NCBI GenBank assembly: GCA_013397115.1
Contig: VWZW01000853.1
Location: 511,768 to 575,767 of the forward strand
Source of the DNA: Edolisoma coerulescens
Taxonomy: Eukaryota; Chordata; Aves; Passeriformes; Campephagidae
Direction of reading: 5' to 3'
Length of the DNA: 64,000 nucleotides
Positions 51,860-63,175 of this stretch are shown one piece after another. Made by a program: the position numbers and the translations under genes. Each line of letters opens with the position of its first letter. Within the stretch, counting starts at the first letter, position 1. The notes under the pieces were generated by a model that worked only from the letters and a program-made list of their open reading frames with translations, was not told the DNA's origin and made no database searches.

Positions 51860-51974
51860 GCATGGATTTTGCTTTCATACTGAAGGATCTTTCATCCTGA
51901 AAGCTGGCAGCAACATGGGAAACAGGATCCAGAGCATCTCTGAGCGAACGGCTGTAATAAAGGGCAAAAATAAG
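51860..51974 (+). CDS. FLT1: FLT1 exon 11 (middle of Ig5)
   Basis: This 115-bp exon finishes the split Arg codon and ends in phase 0 before GTATGA. It encodes H-G-F-C-F, S-F-I-L, S-N-M-G-N-R-I and V-I-K-G-K-N-K, matching human exon 11 in layout. Where I recall C-D-F-C in human there is H-G-F-C, so one cysteine is missing (His codon at 51861-51863, remaining Cys codon at 51870-51872). Confidence 0.96.
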
Positions 51975-54900
51975 GTATGATTCCTAGGAGCAGATAACCT
52001 TTCTGTGTGACAGCATGTGTTGAAAAGGCACTGTAAGATGCTTTGAGATCAAGGTAACAGAGAAGAAGCCAGTATTTTGATATTGTTTGGATTTGAGGAC
52101 CTGCGTACATGCAGAAAACTTTCATTCTTGGTATTTATCTGCTGAGAGGCAGAGATGTATTTTTTTCTGGAGGTAGTCACAGTAAGGTAAGTGACATGCC
52201 AAGAGAGTGGATCAGTGGGATTCACTATATCTGCTCTCTTATTCATGGCCTGAAGTATCTTGGAGTACCTCAGGAGCACAGGGGCAGGGTTCCAGGCCAT
52301 CTTTGCTTTATTTTGTGCAATTGCACAATTTCATGTTGTTTTTCCTATGAGAATTAAACTATTTACTCTCATTAGTGAGTTTATTCACAGACGCGGTCCT
52401 AGATGATTAGATGGCGAAGTCTTTTTTGGAATAAATTCTAAAGAGCCAAAAGAATCCAGATTACAGAAGCAAAGTTTAAGAGAGATCTCAGTCAGAGACA
52501 GCAAGATGGGATTTATCCCAGCCGTGTTAACCATCTAAATTTTAGGTGTTACTCTAAGTCAAGCGTCCCTTTATGGGCCATGGGGAGATGCAGATAGTTC
52601 TGAATGGTGTGTGGGCCTGTAGTCTATTGGTGTCTATTGTGGAAGAGAAAGCCAGTGAGATTAGCTTGCCAAGGGCTAAGGAGGGCTGTCCATCAGTTAA
52701 AGCCTTCAAATCAAGGATACCCTAGATCAACTGCACTTCCCTGGGGTAGACTGATTTGGTGTGGCTGGGTGGCCTGTGCTTCTGAGCAGCTCAGGTGAAG
52801 ATGTGCAATGCTATGACACTGTCACAGAGTCTGTTTTCACAGGCTAGTTTGGTTTGTGGCAGTAATAGCTAAAGAGATTATAGATTTTAAAGCCTATCTT
52901 ACTCTAGGCATTTCATTTTTAATGACACCAAAATGTTTTTTGTAATTCTAAGGGCACTGGGGTTATAGGTCTCTTTTCCTTGATGGCTTTTCAGTTTCCT
53001 GCATATGAAAATGGGTATAAACTGTGGTTATTCTCATGTCAAGGCCCTTTCACACACCGCAGAATAAATAGGGTTTTACGTGCGGCCAAGAATCAGATCT
53101 GGGACTGCATTTTCTCCTGCTGTTATATTATTTAGAAAGTATCACAGGTGTTCATGGCACCATTCCAACGCATGGGAACAGGCTGGATCCCAGTGAGGCA
53201 TTTGCTCTATTTAGCTGTCCAGCTCTACGTGCTTAAAGATCAAGACAAAGAAGGGAGCAAACAGTTTCCTAGGATAGACTATCATAGGAAAGCACATGAA
53301 AAATGAAACATAAGGAGGGATTTGAAGGAGGAAAGGGAAATCATTTCAGGCACAGGAATACACAGTCTATTCCAAAGGGGGAATGATGAACAAGATGATA
53401 AGAATCAGTTATTTTCCGGCAGTCATATAGCCGTGCTATGGATGCAGTCCTACCTGTTCACAGGGTGCAGAAGGAGCTGTCTAATGACCAGATCTCATTC
53501 TCCTTGTGTACCACGCATTTTGGAGACAGTGGAAGAGGAGTGGCTAAAATGTCAAAGTAACTTCCAGTCAACAGCAAATAAATTCCTCCCTGGAGGAAGA
53601 TTCTAATTACAGGTCCTTGCGGCACAACTGCAAGTCCTTGGCAAACAGCCTTTTTTGAAAAATGTGCCCAGAAATGAACCAAGGAATGGTCCTTGCATGG
53701 AAGGACTCGCAGTGAAACTTATCGGTCCTCCCTGGTATTCCTTGTCTTCTTGCTATTCAGTTCAACTAAGAAGGGTCTGCCTTGCTTTGCTTTATTCCTC
53801 CTGGTCCCTATGGGGAGGGGAGGTTGGTGAAACAATCTCTTTATTCAGCTTTTTCACAGCTTTTCTAAAGTTTCTCTATTTCTGCTGCTCTTCCATAGCT
53901 TTTCAAGCACAGCTGGATTGCTATTGTAAGTAAAAAATGCTCTCTAAGCCCAGGCTCCTGGCCAAGCTGAGAGTTGTATGATTAGTGCACACACAGCTGC
54001 TCTAGAGCATCCAGGATTGTTCTTTTAAATCCAAGGGAGTCTATGGCTTTTCACTCTTCGCAGCCCAAGACTCACTCTCAGTCTCCCTGAGCAAACTCAA
54101 AGAGACAGTTCAGACAGAACCCTTGCCCGTCTGCAGCGACATTGTCAGAGTGTTAATAGCACTGAGCTCACTGAATGCAGCATGTCATCATGAGTGTCTG
54201 TCTCTGATAGACTGCTACTGTGAGCAGTTCTACTCCTGCAAGCAGCTGTGAACAGCTCTCTGAGGCACTTCCACATCGGTGGTGCCCTGCTGAATAAACA
54301 GTGTCTACCCCGCTTCCACATCCCAACACAGCAAGCGTGGTAAAAACATTCTCAAAGCTCAATGGAAACAACAAAGATGTAGGAGACAAAGAGGTAGGAA
54401 ATGAATGAAGAAGCTCAGAAAGTTTCACATTTGGGTTAGCATGAAAGGAGAAATGAGGGTGGTCACAGGATGAGATTATTGTAAGCAAGGGAAGAGATGA
54501 ACAAGGAGTGATCAACAGGTTTCTTTAGCAATGAAGGTAGCTGTTTTCACCTTCCTAAAGACATTGTGCCAGTTCCACATGTTTCCTGTGTGTGCAACAT
54601 CTAAGTGCCTCCAGTTTGGCTCTTTGCTGTGGTAGGTTGTTTGTTTGTCTGCGGTTATCAGGGTAGCCACAAGTATATTTTGAAGTTAGAAAAACCTCAA
54701 GCCCTGTGTCTGTGCAGTTAAAGTAGTGCAGGAAGCCCGCACTACATTATTCTTTGGTGACAGAGAAACCGTGACAACAGTGTTTTAGTAACATTTCCGC
54801 TAAAGCTTCTCCAAGCAGACGTTGAGAAACTCGAGTGGTACAGTGGAAGAACTTCGTAACTTAAGCCGTAATACTTAATCATAAGACAACTCTTGGAGCG

Positions 54901-55720
54901 ATTTGCTTCCCCCACCCAAAGTTTTCATTCTCATTTTGTTGGACATTTCAGCGACTTCCTACAAAGCTGCGCTATTCTTAGGCTTATCGTGTAAACAGGT
55001 CACAGGCACTCTCCTATCATTCAGCTACTAACACCCATCACTCCTCAGTGTTCCCAGCTAAAGCCAACTGCTATGTCTAACTGAGGGCTAACACTGATTA
55101 TTATTCTTTGCATGATCAGTGCTCATTAGAATGTCAATCAGTGAATGACCTGCAATAAGAGGGTACAAAGAGCTGGTGTGATCATTGTGCTTGTGCGTAC
55201 AACCAGAAGCAGTGCATGCATAAAGGTGTGTGTTCTCTCCTGAGTGTGCGGGCACACGCTGGCTTATCAACAGCCTTGGAAGCAGTTGGTACTCCTTGTA
55301 CAGGGGTACTAGGGACAGGGTGCTGTAGGAGAAGTCAACAAGGATCCTGGACATGGAGCATGTGCAGAAGACCACTAAGAAGGCAAGTTCAGATGAGGGA
55401 AAGCAAAAGTGTGGGCCAAGAATAAGGAATTATAAATACAAGGAAAGGAGACAGTAGACAGGAGGGCAGTTGAGTATAGGGAAAAGTTGGAGGGAGTGGG
55501 ACAAAACACTCTTGTTTTTGGGAACTAACCTGTAGAACCACATTTCTGAGGACCTGAAATGGAACAGAATGCCCGTGGCAGCCTCATGCCTCTGCTGCTA
55601 GCAAATGTTGAAGTCCCACTGACCAGTAGCAGGTACCATGAAAGTTGGGTCTGTGTCACAGCGTATGCCTCCAGGAATTGTGTGTAAAGGACAGCATTGC
55701 ATGAAATTGGGGTTTATCAT

Positions 55721-55786
55721 ACACATATGTATGTGTCGGTGTGTGTAAAAATATATGTATGTACATATGTATGTATGTATGTATGG
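55721..55786 (+). repeat. ATGT / GT microsatellite
   Basis: An imperfect GT-rich stretch ends in about five uninterrupted ATGT units (55765-55785). Peptides read across it (Y-I-H-T-Y type) are repeat artefacts. Confidence 0.92.
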
Positions 55787-57212
55787 CTTTGTTTTCCACT
55801 GCATGAATTCCTAACTGACACAGGTTTTTAGTGGTTCCAGCACTTGTGAGTGACAAGGCCACTTGATTTCATGGGAAAGGGAAAGTAATGGCCCTGTAAC
55901 GTGATTCTGTAAGGCAAAATTTAGACTCGCCCTTGTGCATCTCTGGTTTGGCTGGCAAAGACGGGTCAGCCTGGCTGGTGGTAGTATTAAAAGGTGTAAC
56001 CCTCCAAAGTGGAAGGTTAGATAGATAGTCAGAAGAGTCAGTCCTTCCTGGACATGACTGATAAGTGTAATCATGCAAAATAGAATGGTTCCATCTCTCC
56101 TGCATCTTCTGTGCCAAGCCCTAAACATCTACCTCTCTTCCAAGTTCCCACATTACTGATGAGATGAAGAAGCATGCGCTGTGTCTGTTCTCAGTGCTGA
56201 CACATGCCAGCTGTCTGGCCAGTACATCTGTGCAGATTGGCCATCTGGAACCCAAAGAGGAAGAGAAAGCTGTTTAGCTCACTGCAGCAACATTTTGATC
56301 TTTCTCCTCTCCCCGACAGCTGGTTTTCATGAAATGCGTGAGATCTTATGAGCTTTGAGTTGTCAATAAATTTTGGTTGAAATTGGAAAATGGATTCAGA
56401 AATTACTGAGCACGTGGGGGAGGAGAGGATACTGGCAGACGGATGGACAGGCTGGCAGGCAGATGAACATATGGACAGTACGATCTTCCTCAGAACCCAG
56501 GCTAAAGATAGCAGTGAGAGCGTCACTCGCCTCTCTTCAGCACATTGTAACTTCTCCTGGAGCCTTCCCGAGTGCTACTAGAATTGCTGTCAACGCTTTC
56601 AAGTGAGTCCTTGGGTGGTACCAGCAGAGCCTAGCCCTCGGTGAGGTTAAAATCAGCAGAACTTGAGGCTTGCTGCTGCTGAGCTGCACCTCCCACCACT
56701 CCTGAGGCTGATCCCCTCCCTTGGAGCAGGAGGGAGGTGTGAATGGAGCACTGCCTTGCCCTGGGGAGGAGGGCAGGGGTACCCTGGTACAGCAGTCTGT
56801 GCCGTGATTCTTTGCCAGTCAGCCAGCTGTGTCCCATGGGCTGTCCCAGTGGGACAGCATGGGATGCAGAGGGAAAATGCAGCTCTGCTTGCTATACAGC
56901 AGCAGCTTGCAGAGATTTTTCTGTCTAACCCCAGGGGGAAAGTGGGTGCTCTCCTGCATGTACTCATGTCCTCCCATTGGGGATGTTTTGGTGTTTCTTC
57001 CATGGTGGTCCTGAAGGTGAAACATGTTGACCAGATGTTTTGCACTGATGCTCCTTGCCAACATGTGAGGCACGCAGATCGTATGTCTTTGGCACAAACA
57101 GACCAATCCAACAGTGTGCTACTAATATTTAGATATGGGTCTTCCTAAATGATATTCCTGTGGACAAAAATAAATCCAAGGGCATAAGGAGAGCATATTT
57201 TCATTTATTTAC

Positions 57213-57240
57213 TTTTTTTTTTTTTTCTTTTCACAAATAG
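57213..57240 (+). repeat. Poly-T tract
   Basis: A run of 14 T is followed by CTTTTCACAAATAG. It resembles an acceptor but has no supported exon after it. Confidence 0.8.
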
Positions 57241-60200
57241 TTCTTCTTAAAAGCATAACTAGAAGGGAATCTGTGACAACAGACAGATTTGCACTAACCT
57301 GCTTTATGTCGAAAGGGCAGTATTTTGCTTTTTAAATACATGGTCTGTTTCAAGAAGTCAGGGCAGCAATCTCTGAACAGGGCAAGTTTATGTCAGTGTC
57401 TGCAGAGGCCTTCTGGGAGTCACATAAGAGCCAGGTTGCCAACCATTTTCTGAAAACTCCTTTTCCTTCTCTGCCATCAGCTGGAGAACTGGGAATCCTC
57501 TATCTCAGCTACTTTGAGAAAAGAGAAATTCAAGCAGATGCTCCAGGGGAAAGACCAGCCCACCCTGGCTCCAAGTGCTGCGATCGTGTCAGCTGGTTTG
57601 CGCTCTCTTTGCCTCCCCAGTCTTTTCCTCATCAGTTTCTGCCACAAACAAATCTGTAAATTCCTATTCCATCCCTTAGGATTTCTGCTTTATGCTTCTT
57701 TTGTTTTCCCAGCAAAGCAGCAGCAGTATGGGACTTACTTCCATAGCCCCTGGCTTTGAGATGAGCCTGTAACATAGTGCTTCAGCTGAGATGATGAGAG
57801 TAGAAAAAAGGAATAAAGGGCCAGAACTTTGGTGGTGAATGGGGTTTGTGGAGAGATGATGCTCAAGATATTGAGCATGCCAGAAGGGTTTTACCTGTTC
57901 TGTCTGATCATGCCAACTCAATTCAGAGTTTCTGTATATAACATAGTTGCAACTCCAGGGCCTGAAACTCCCTGTTGTGATGCCAGATGATACAAGATTG
58001 TGAACACTTTTGCTTCTTTTGCAGCAATAGCTGTACAAAGGAACCATGCTGCACAAACTGATCTCACACAGCCATAGTTTCTCCATAAACAACAGCATGC
58101 CATGATTAGTTTTGTACACACTGCTGCTCGGGTGGGTTTTGGCTGGCATCTGCAATGCAAAACACAGACAGTACCACTGGAGGGCTCACAAACGATTTAA
58201 AGAGATGTTATCTTATCCTTGTGACTAATTTATAAGCTAAAAGATTTACACAGAGACGTGTTGTCTCTAAAATATTCTGTTCTGTTGCAAAGTCAGTCTT
58301 GCTTCCTCCTAGACACCGTGGCTTGCTCTGCCTTAGTCAAGTAAACATATCAGTGTGTGCTCTCTGGCACTAAGGCCTCCTGTGCTCATAGCATTTCTTT
58401 CCCTTGCCTTCCAAAGAGACATTGCTTGCATGGGAGTTGCCTGTTGGAAGTGATCCTTGGCCCATGCTAAAGAAGTACTTGGGACAGTGTAGTGTTTGTC
58501 AAAACCAAAACACTGCTGGGGGAAAAGCTGGCAGTTTAAATCACTGGTTTTCAATTTCAATTAATGTTGTCTCAGTAAATTTAGTACACGAGAAAAGGCA
58601 TAATCTGTAAGTCACTGCAGTCATACTGCTTTAGCATAACTCTATGCACCATCCTCAATGTGATAAAAGTAATTATCACACCACAATGGGCTGAAGTAGT
58701 AAAATTCAAAATAGTATTCACAATTTTCCCTTAAAAAATAATACCTTATAATATAAGGACAAAACACAGTCTGATCCTTCCAAAAACCTTTCAGACCTTT
58801 GGAGTAGCTGTGTGAGGAATAGTCAGCATCTGTTTTTCAGGCTCAGAAATGCTCTACCTCTGTGTATAGCAGATTAAAGACAGGTGTCCTGGAGTCACAG
58901 AGCAAGAGCTTCATTCTCCTTCACTGTGCATGTTAGGTCACAGTTGCTTCCTGGGAAAGTTGCTGTGAGGTAATACCAACTAGCAGAAAAAAGGCTATTT
59001 TTTTGGTGGAAAGTCTGGGATGGCAGAAGCAGTTCTTAACCACCCACGTTAGCCTTCTGTGGTAGACATTGTGGGACTTCCTTCTGGTCTGAGTTAGTGT
59101 TGATAAAACAGATGCAGGAATCCTGGTTCTGGGCTCTGTGTCCAAACTTTAAAAAATTATGTTTAGAACCTGGAAGAAATTCAAAGAGAATGACAAAATA
59201 TGGACAGGGCTGAGCCCACCCTCTATAATTAGAAATTTGTAGAGGTCAGACTACTGAATTTAGCAAAACAGGATGACTCTTTCTAAGGGCTGTAATTATC
59301 TATCTGGTATTAATGATCCTCTTCCATCTCACAAGAGATCCAAAAAGGTAGTTTAGAAAAATTATAGCTAGAAATGTTATGTAGTGTGTTAGCAGACAGG
59401 TAGTTGGCCATAGACACAGTTTAACTGGGTAGAGGTGCTTTTAGCATGACTTGTAGTGATTTCACCATAGTGCAGTCTTCTAAAACAAATAAGCCAAAAT
59501 CAAATTATTTGCCTCAGCTGTGTTTGCTCAAGTAATAGGAAAAGTAATAGACTCTTTCTACTGAAGAATGATTTTGGGAAGTCAGAAAATCTATGCTATT
59601 TAGGGGCTCAACAGGAGTTTGGGGATAGCTATGAGTTCTCCCAGCAGGAGACAAAAGCAATGCAAATGTTCAGTCAGTGTTTATGTAGAAATGTAGATAA
59701 CCAATCGTTATTTAGTACTGCCTCACCCTCTTGTACTTGTCTCTGAACTCCCGCAATCAGGCAGACTTAAAAGAATGTGTTAATTGTACAGAACTTATTT
59801 TTAAGATTTTTAGAAAAGCCAAACAATTCCAAGCAGTGGGATTCTGAAGCCCCACAATTTCCTTTTGTCACCGTCCCAGCTCTGCCTGTAACTCCAGCCA
59901 AACTATGTTTTACAGAAGAAGTAAAATGGCAACAGAAAGACAGAAAGTTAGGCTGCCAAATTGTAACTGGGAACCCATTACACTGATGAAGTCCATGTTC
60001 ATGCCTCACGTCTCAGCTCCGTCACAGAATGACGTGTCAGTTGTTTCTGCATAACTTTCCTCTTTTGCTTAGTGCCCAAGCCATTAGACCATGGCTTTCC
60101 AGCACCCTAAAGGCATAACTCTTATTTTTACAATGGTTTTTATGTTTCTTAAGGGCACATTAGGTGTTTTTGGTCCCTGGCTTTTCAAGGTCTTATCTTT

Positions 60201-60863
60201 CAAGCCATATAACTCTGAGAAAATAATTAGTGTGCTGGACCTCTTAAGATGGTGATAGAATAAAACATAAATAAAACTGACATATTATTATTTAATAATA
60301 GAAATATTAAGTCCAAGAACAGAAAATAGTACAAAAGAGAATGGGTAAACCTCTCTTTTGCCACTGTTCTGTCTCACCTAACACGTATGTGGGAAAATGA
60401 AAGAGAAAGCAAATGAGTTTAATGCCAAATGGAGCTACTTTTTTCCCCCAGCATTATCCAAATGCCTGAGGCATGCCTCACCTATTCCCTTTGCAGTCTG
60501 GCTCTCCCACAGGCTGCTTATCTCCTTGTGTGAAACAAATTGTGTCATGCTTCATGTCTTGCAGCATACCATTACATCACCAGCGAGAGGTAAATCAATC
60601 TGAAAGACATGTTCAAAGATTTTTGGTCATGATGGCTTTGATGATATAAGGGTCACCCAAGGAGCTTGTTTCCTGTTATTCTTCTACCCTTTCCAAAACT
60701 GTATATGGTGACATCTCCTTTAAATAGCCCCAGAGGTGCCCATCACTGAATGAATGGAAAGAGTTAATCATGGGACTGCCAGTGGTGACTTAGGAAAAAG
60801 AGAAGGAAATCTTTAACTGAGTTCTTGAGCCAACGAGAACTAAACCTCTTGTTTCTTTTGCAG

Positions 60864-60972
60864 ACTGCTAGCACTCTCGTTGTAGCTGAAGCCAAATCCT
60901 CAGGAATCTACAGCTGTGTGGCATCCAATAAAGTGGGAAAATCAGAAAGAAATGTCAGTTTTATTGTAACAG
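60864..60972 (+). CDS. FLT1: FLT1 exon 12 (end of Ig5)
   Basis: This 109-bp exon starts in phase 0 after CTTTTGCAG and ends in phase 1 before GTAAGA. It encodes A-S-T-L-V-V-A-E, the final Ig5 cysteine in G-I-Y-S-C-V-A-S-N-K-V-G, and an N-V-S sequon leading to Ig6. It is the last coding exon in the window. Reading through the donor meets TAG at 60981-60983. Confidence 0.97.
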
Positions 60973-62125
60973 GTAAGATCTAGTCCTCTATAGAGTCAAA
61001 AGTTTCCTCATCCTGGAATTATAACTGCCAGGCTGTTGTGGCTTTTTAATATACCACAGTTTCAGGATTGCTGTAATGCATGCACCTGTAAACTCATACC
61101 ATGCTTTTGGGTGATGCTGGTAGTTTCACAGCAGCTGGTCTGGATTTCTAAGGACACCAAATTGGCGAATGACTCATTCCTCCATCAAGAACCAAGCATG
61201 ATACAAATTGCTTACAAATACAGCAATGAGTAATTCCCCATTTTGGTTCATCTCTGCAGTCATTTCACTTAAGAAATTTTAGTGTATTTTCATCCACCTG
61301 TAAGCCAGTTTCATATGTGACATTGATGGTGTCTACAGCCTCATTCTGTTGCCCACCAGGATATCTCACAACACAGGGTCTAGAACAGTGCCAGTGTCTG
61401 CAGCCTGCATGGTGCTAGAGATGTTGGGGGTAGCCCTCACGGATCTCAGGGACAATGGCAATTTATAGGTGTAAAAGAGTCAGGGTACAGATAACAGAGT
61501 TTTGTTTCCTCTTCTGAGAAAGACAGCCTTGAATGTCATTTGGGCCATGGCACTGAGAATTCTTGTCATGTTATCTGCATGTATGAGTAGGCTTTCTGTT
61601 ATTTTTGCATTACGAAATGTGTTTAGAGTTTTCACAAACAAATCATTTATTGTTTTACTTCAGGAATTACTGAAAAAACCCACGATGTGTTTCTGGGAAT
61701 AACTACTGCATTATTCAGCAACGTAAAGTCTGCACATGCAATTACAAAGGATTTGCTTTCTGACAAAAGTTTTGTTTTGTTTATAAAGCAGTAGTTTTAT
61801 AAACTTAGGATGTTGGCAATTTTCAGAGTAGATCATTAAAGAAATGTAATTCATTGGAAAATATGAGAAAAAGCAAAAAGGCTAAAATATTTAGATGCTT
61901 TAATCCCCAAATCATAATCTCTGGGGTTTTTATGGTGTCATTCTCTTGCTTATAATTCTGATGAGTGATTTTAGTGAAACTCATTCTATTTCTATTCTGA
62001 GAGATGTCAAAAGAGAGTAGATACACACTCACTAGATTTGGTAAAAAAATGAAAAAAAAAAACAAACTACTTAAAAAAATCTTCCCCCTCCCAAACTTCG
62101 TATTTTTAAAATATTCTGACTATCT

Positions 62126-63175
62126 GAATCACAGAATACCAAGTTGAAAGGGACCTCAAGGATCATTTGGTCCAGCCTGTCTTGGCAAAGCACAGCACCT
62201 TGTCCAGATGGATCTTAAGAGTGTCCAATATTGGGGAATCCGCCACTTCCCTGGGAAAATTATTCCAATGGCTGGTTGTCCACACTGTGAAAAATTTCAT
62301 GTGTCCAATCAGAATCTCCCCAGACATAACTTGTACCCATTAGCCCTTTTATTTTCCATGTATCTCTTTGTAAAATAGGAGTCTCCAGCTTCTTTGCAGC
62401 CACCCTTTAAATACTGGAACATGTTGATAAAGTCTCCCCTAAGCCTTTTCTCAAGGCTGAACAAACTCAGTTCTCTCAGCCTCTCCTCATATGGCAGACT
62501 TTCCAGTCCTTTGATCATCTTTGTGGCACCTCTCCGGACCCTTTCCAGACTTTCCGCACCTGTTTTGTTTAGAGGGGACCAAAACTGAATGAAGTATTCT
62601 GGGTGTGGCCTGACAAGTTCTGAGTAGAGTGTAATGACTTCTTTATCTCTGCTGGTGATGCCCTTGCTGGTGCAACCCAGCAGCCTGTTGACTTTTTGCC
62701 ACAGCAACACCCTGTTGGTTCATGCTGAGCTTGTTGTCCACCACAGGTCCCTTTCCACAGAGCTGCTGCCCAGCTGAGCAGATCTGTTGACCCAGATGAG
62801 CTGGTTTTGTGCTTCCAGGAGAGCACCCTCTCCTCTAACTGGTGAAATAGAAGAAAAGACAGCTTGGGCACCATTACATTTCTCTGGCACCTCCAGGACT
62901 TTATAGTCTTCCTTGAATCTGCCCAGATTCCAGATGCGGTGTCGCTCTTGCCCACACAAAAGAGTAGCAATGAATAGTAGTCAGTGCTCCTGACAAGTTG
63001 TGGCACCGTCTCAGCAACGTCTCAGGCCTTAGCTACCAGAAGGCAGCATAAGTCCCTGTCATGCCAGTAGATGGGCACCTTAGTGCCCCTGAACAGAGAG
63101 TCACCCACTGCAAGCACTCGTCATCTCTTTTTTTGGTATCCTCTGTTGTGCTGCTGGTACAGTTTCACCTGGCAG
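62126..63175 (-). mobile_element. CR1 LINE, internally deleted: ORF1 esterase fragment joined to ORF2 C-terminus
   Basis: Read on the minus strand, 63125-62830 encodes a degraded piece of the CR1 ORF1 esterase-like domain (V-G-D-S-L-F-R-G-T, then S-T-D-Y-Y-S-L-L-L, and V-F-S-S-I-S-P-V-R-G). It is interrupted by a TGA and a frameshift. Directly after it, 62790-62309 reads as the ORF2 C-terminus: S-S-V-E-R-D-L-W, V-N-R-L-L-G-C, L-V-R-P-H-P-E-Y, R-R-G-A-T-K-M-I-K-G-L-E, Y-E-E-R-L-R-E-L-S-L-F-S-L-E-K-R and L-K-G-G-C. The 3' untranslated end finishes near 62126 at GAATCACAGAATACC. The rest of ORF1 and the endonuclease and most of the reverse transcriptase are missing. It is not functional. Confidence 0.88.
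62309..62760 (-). pseudogene. CR1 ORF2 C-terminal remnant
   Basis: A 133-codon open stretch keeps the C-terminal part of the CR1 reverse-transcriptase polyprotein with little damage (V-R-P-H-P-E-Y, E-R-V-R-R-G-A-T-K and E-E-R-L-R-E-L-S). A frameshift at about 62710-62740 separates it from the upstream V-D-N-K-L-S-M-N-Q segment. The catalytic palm motifs are not included, so it cannot encode an active enzyme. Confidence 0.85.

Larger units (their letters stand above)
51975..60863 (+). other. FLT1: FLT1 intron 11 (8.9 kb)
   Basis: A GT-AG intron, mostly unique sequence. It contains an ATGT microsatellite (55721-55786) and a poly-T tract (57213-57226). Between 56.65 and 58.16 kb there are several 150-160 codon open frames on opposing strands that I cannot assign. 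The acceptor is TTTCTTTTGCAG. Confidence 0.92.
15045..60972 (+). other. FLT1: FLT1 (VEGFR-1) gene, exons 2-12 region, partial
   Basis: This span holds eleven consecutive coding exons of a VEGF receptor 1 orthologue. FLT1 is a class-V receptor tyrosine kinase of endothelium and monocytes; it binds VEGF-A, VEGF-B and PlGF and often acts as a decoy. Seen directly: 530 residues in one continuous frame across ten introns, with signature strings such as KYACGRNGKQSC (Ig1), IPDGKTIIWDS (Ig2), NTRVQMTW (Ig3), VKAFPSPEV and EEDAGNYTI (Ig4), and VKPQIYEKAVSSF and SNMGNRI (Ig5). Exon lengths are 97, 221, 125, 163, 137, 175, 118, 170, 160, 115 and 109 bp. The signal-peptide exon and everything from exon 13 on lie outside the window. 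KDR and FLT4 are the paralogues, but the motifs named here are FLT1-specific. Confidence 0.97.

Noticed and set aside
56653..57148. Opposing 152- and 161-codon open frames on the two strands.
   Set aside because: They are antisense shadows of each other in a moderately GC-rich patch, with no recognisable domain on either strand and no splice context in FLT1.
57676..58155. 159-codon minus-strand open frame in intron 11.
   Set aside because: Low-information composition, no domain, no sign of a processed pseudogene (no poly-A tail or target duplication seen).
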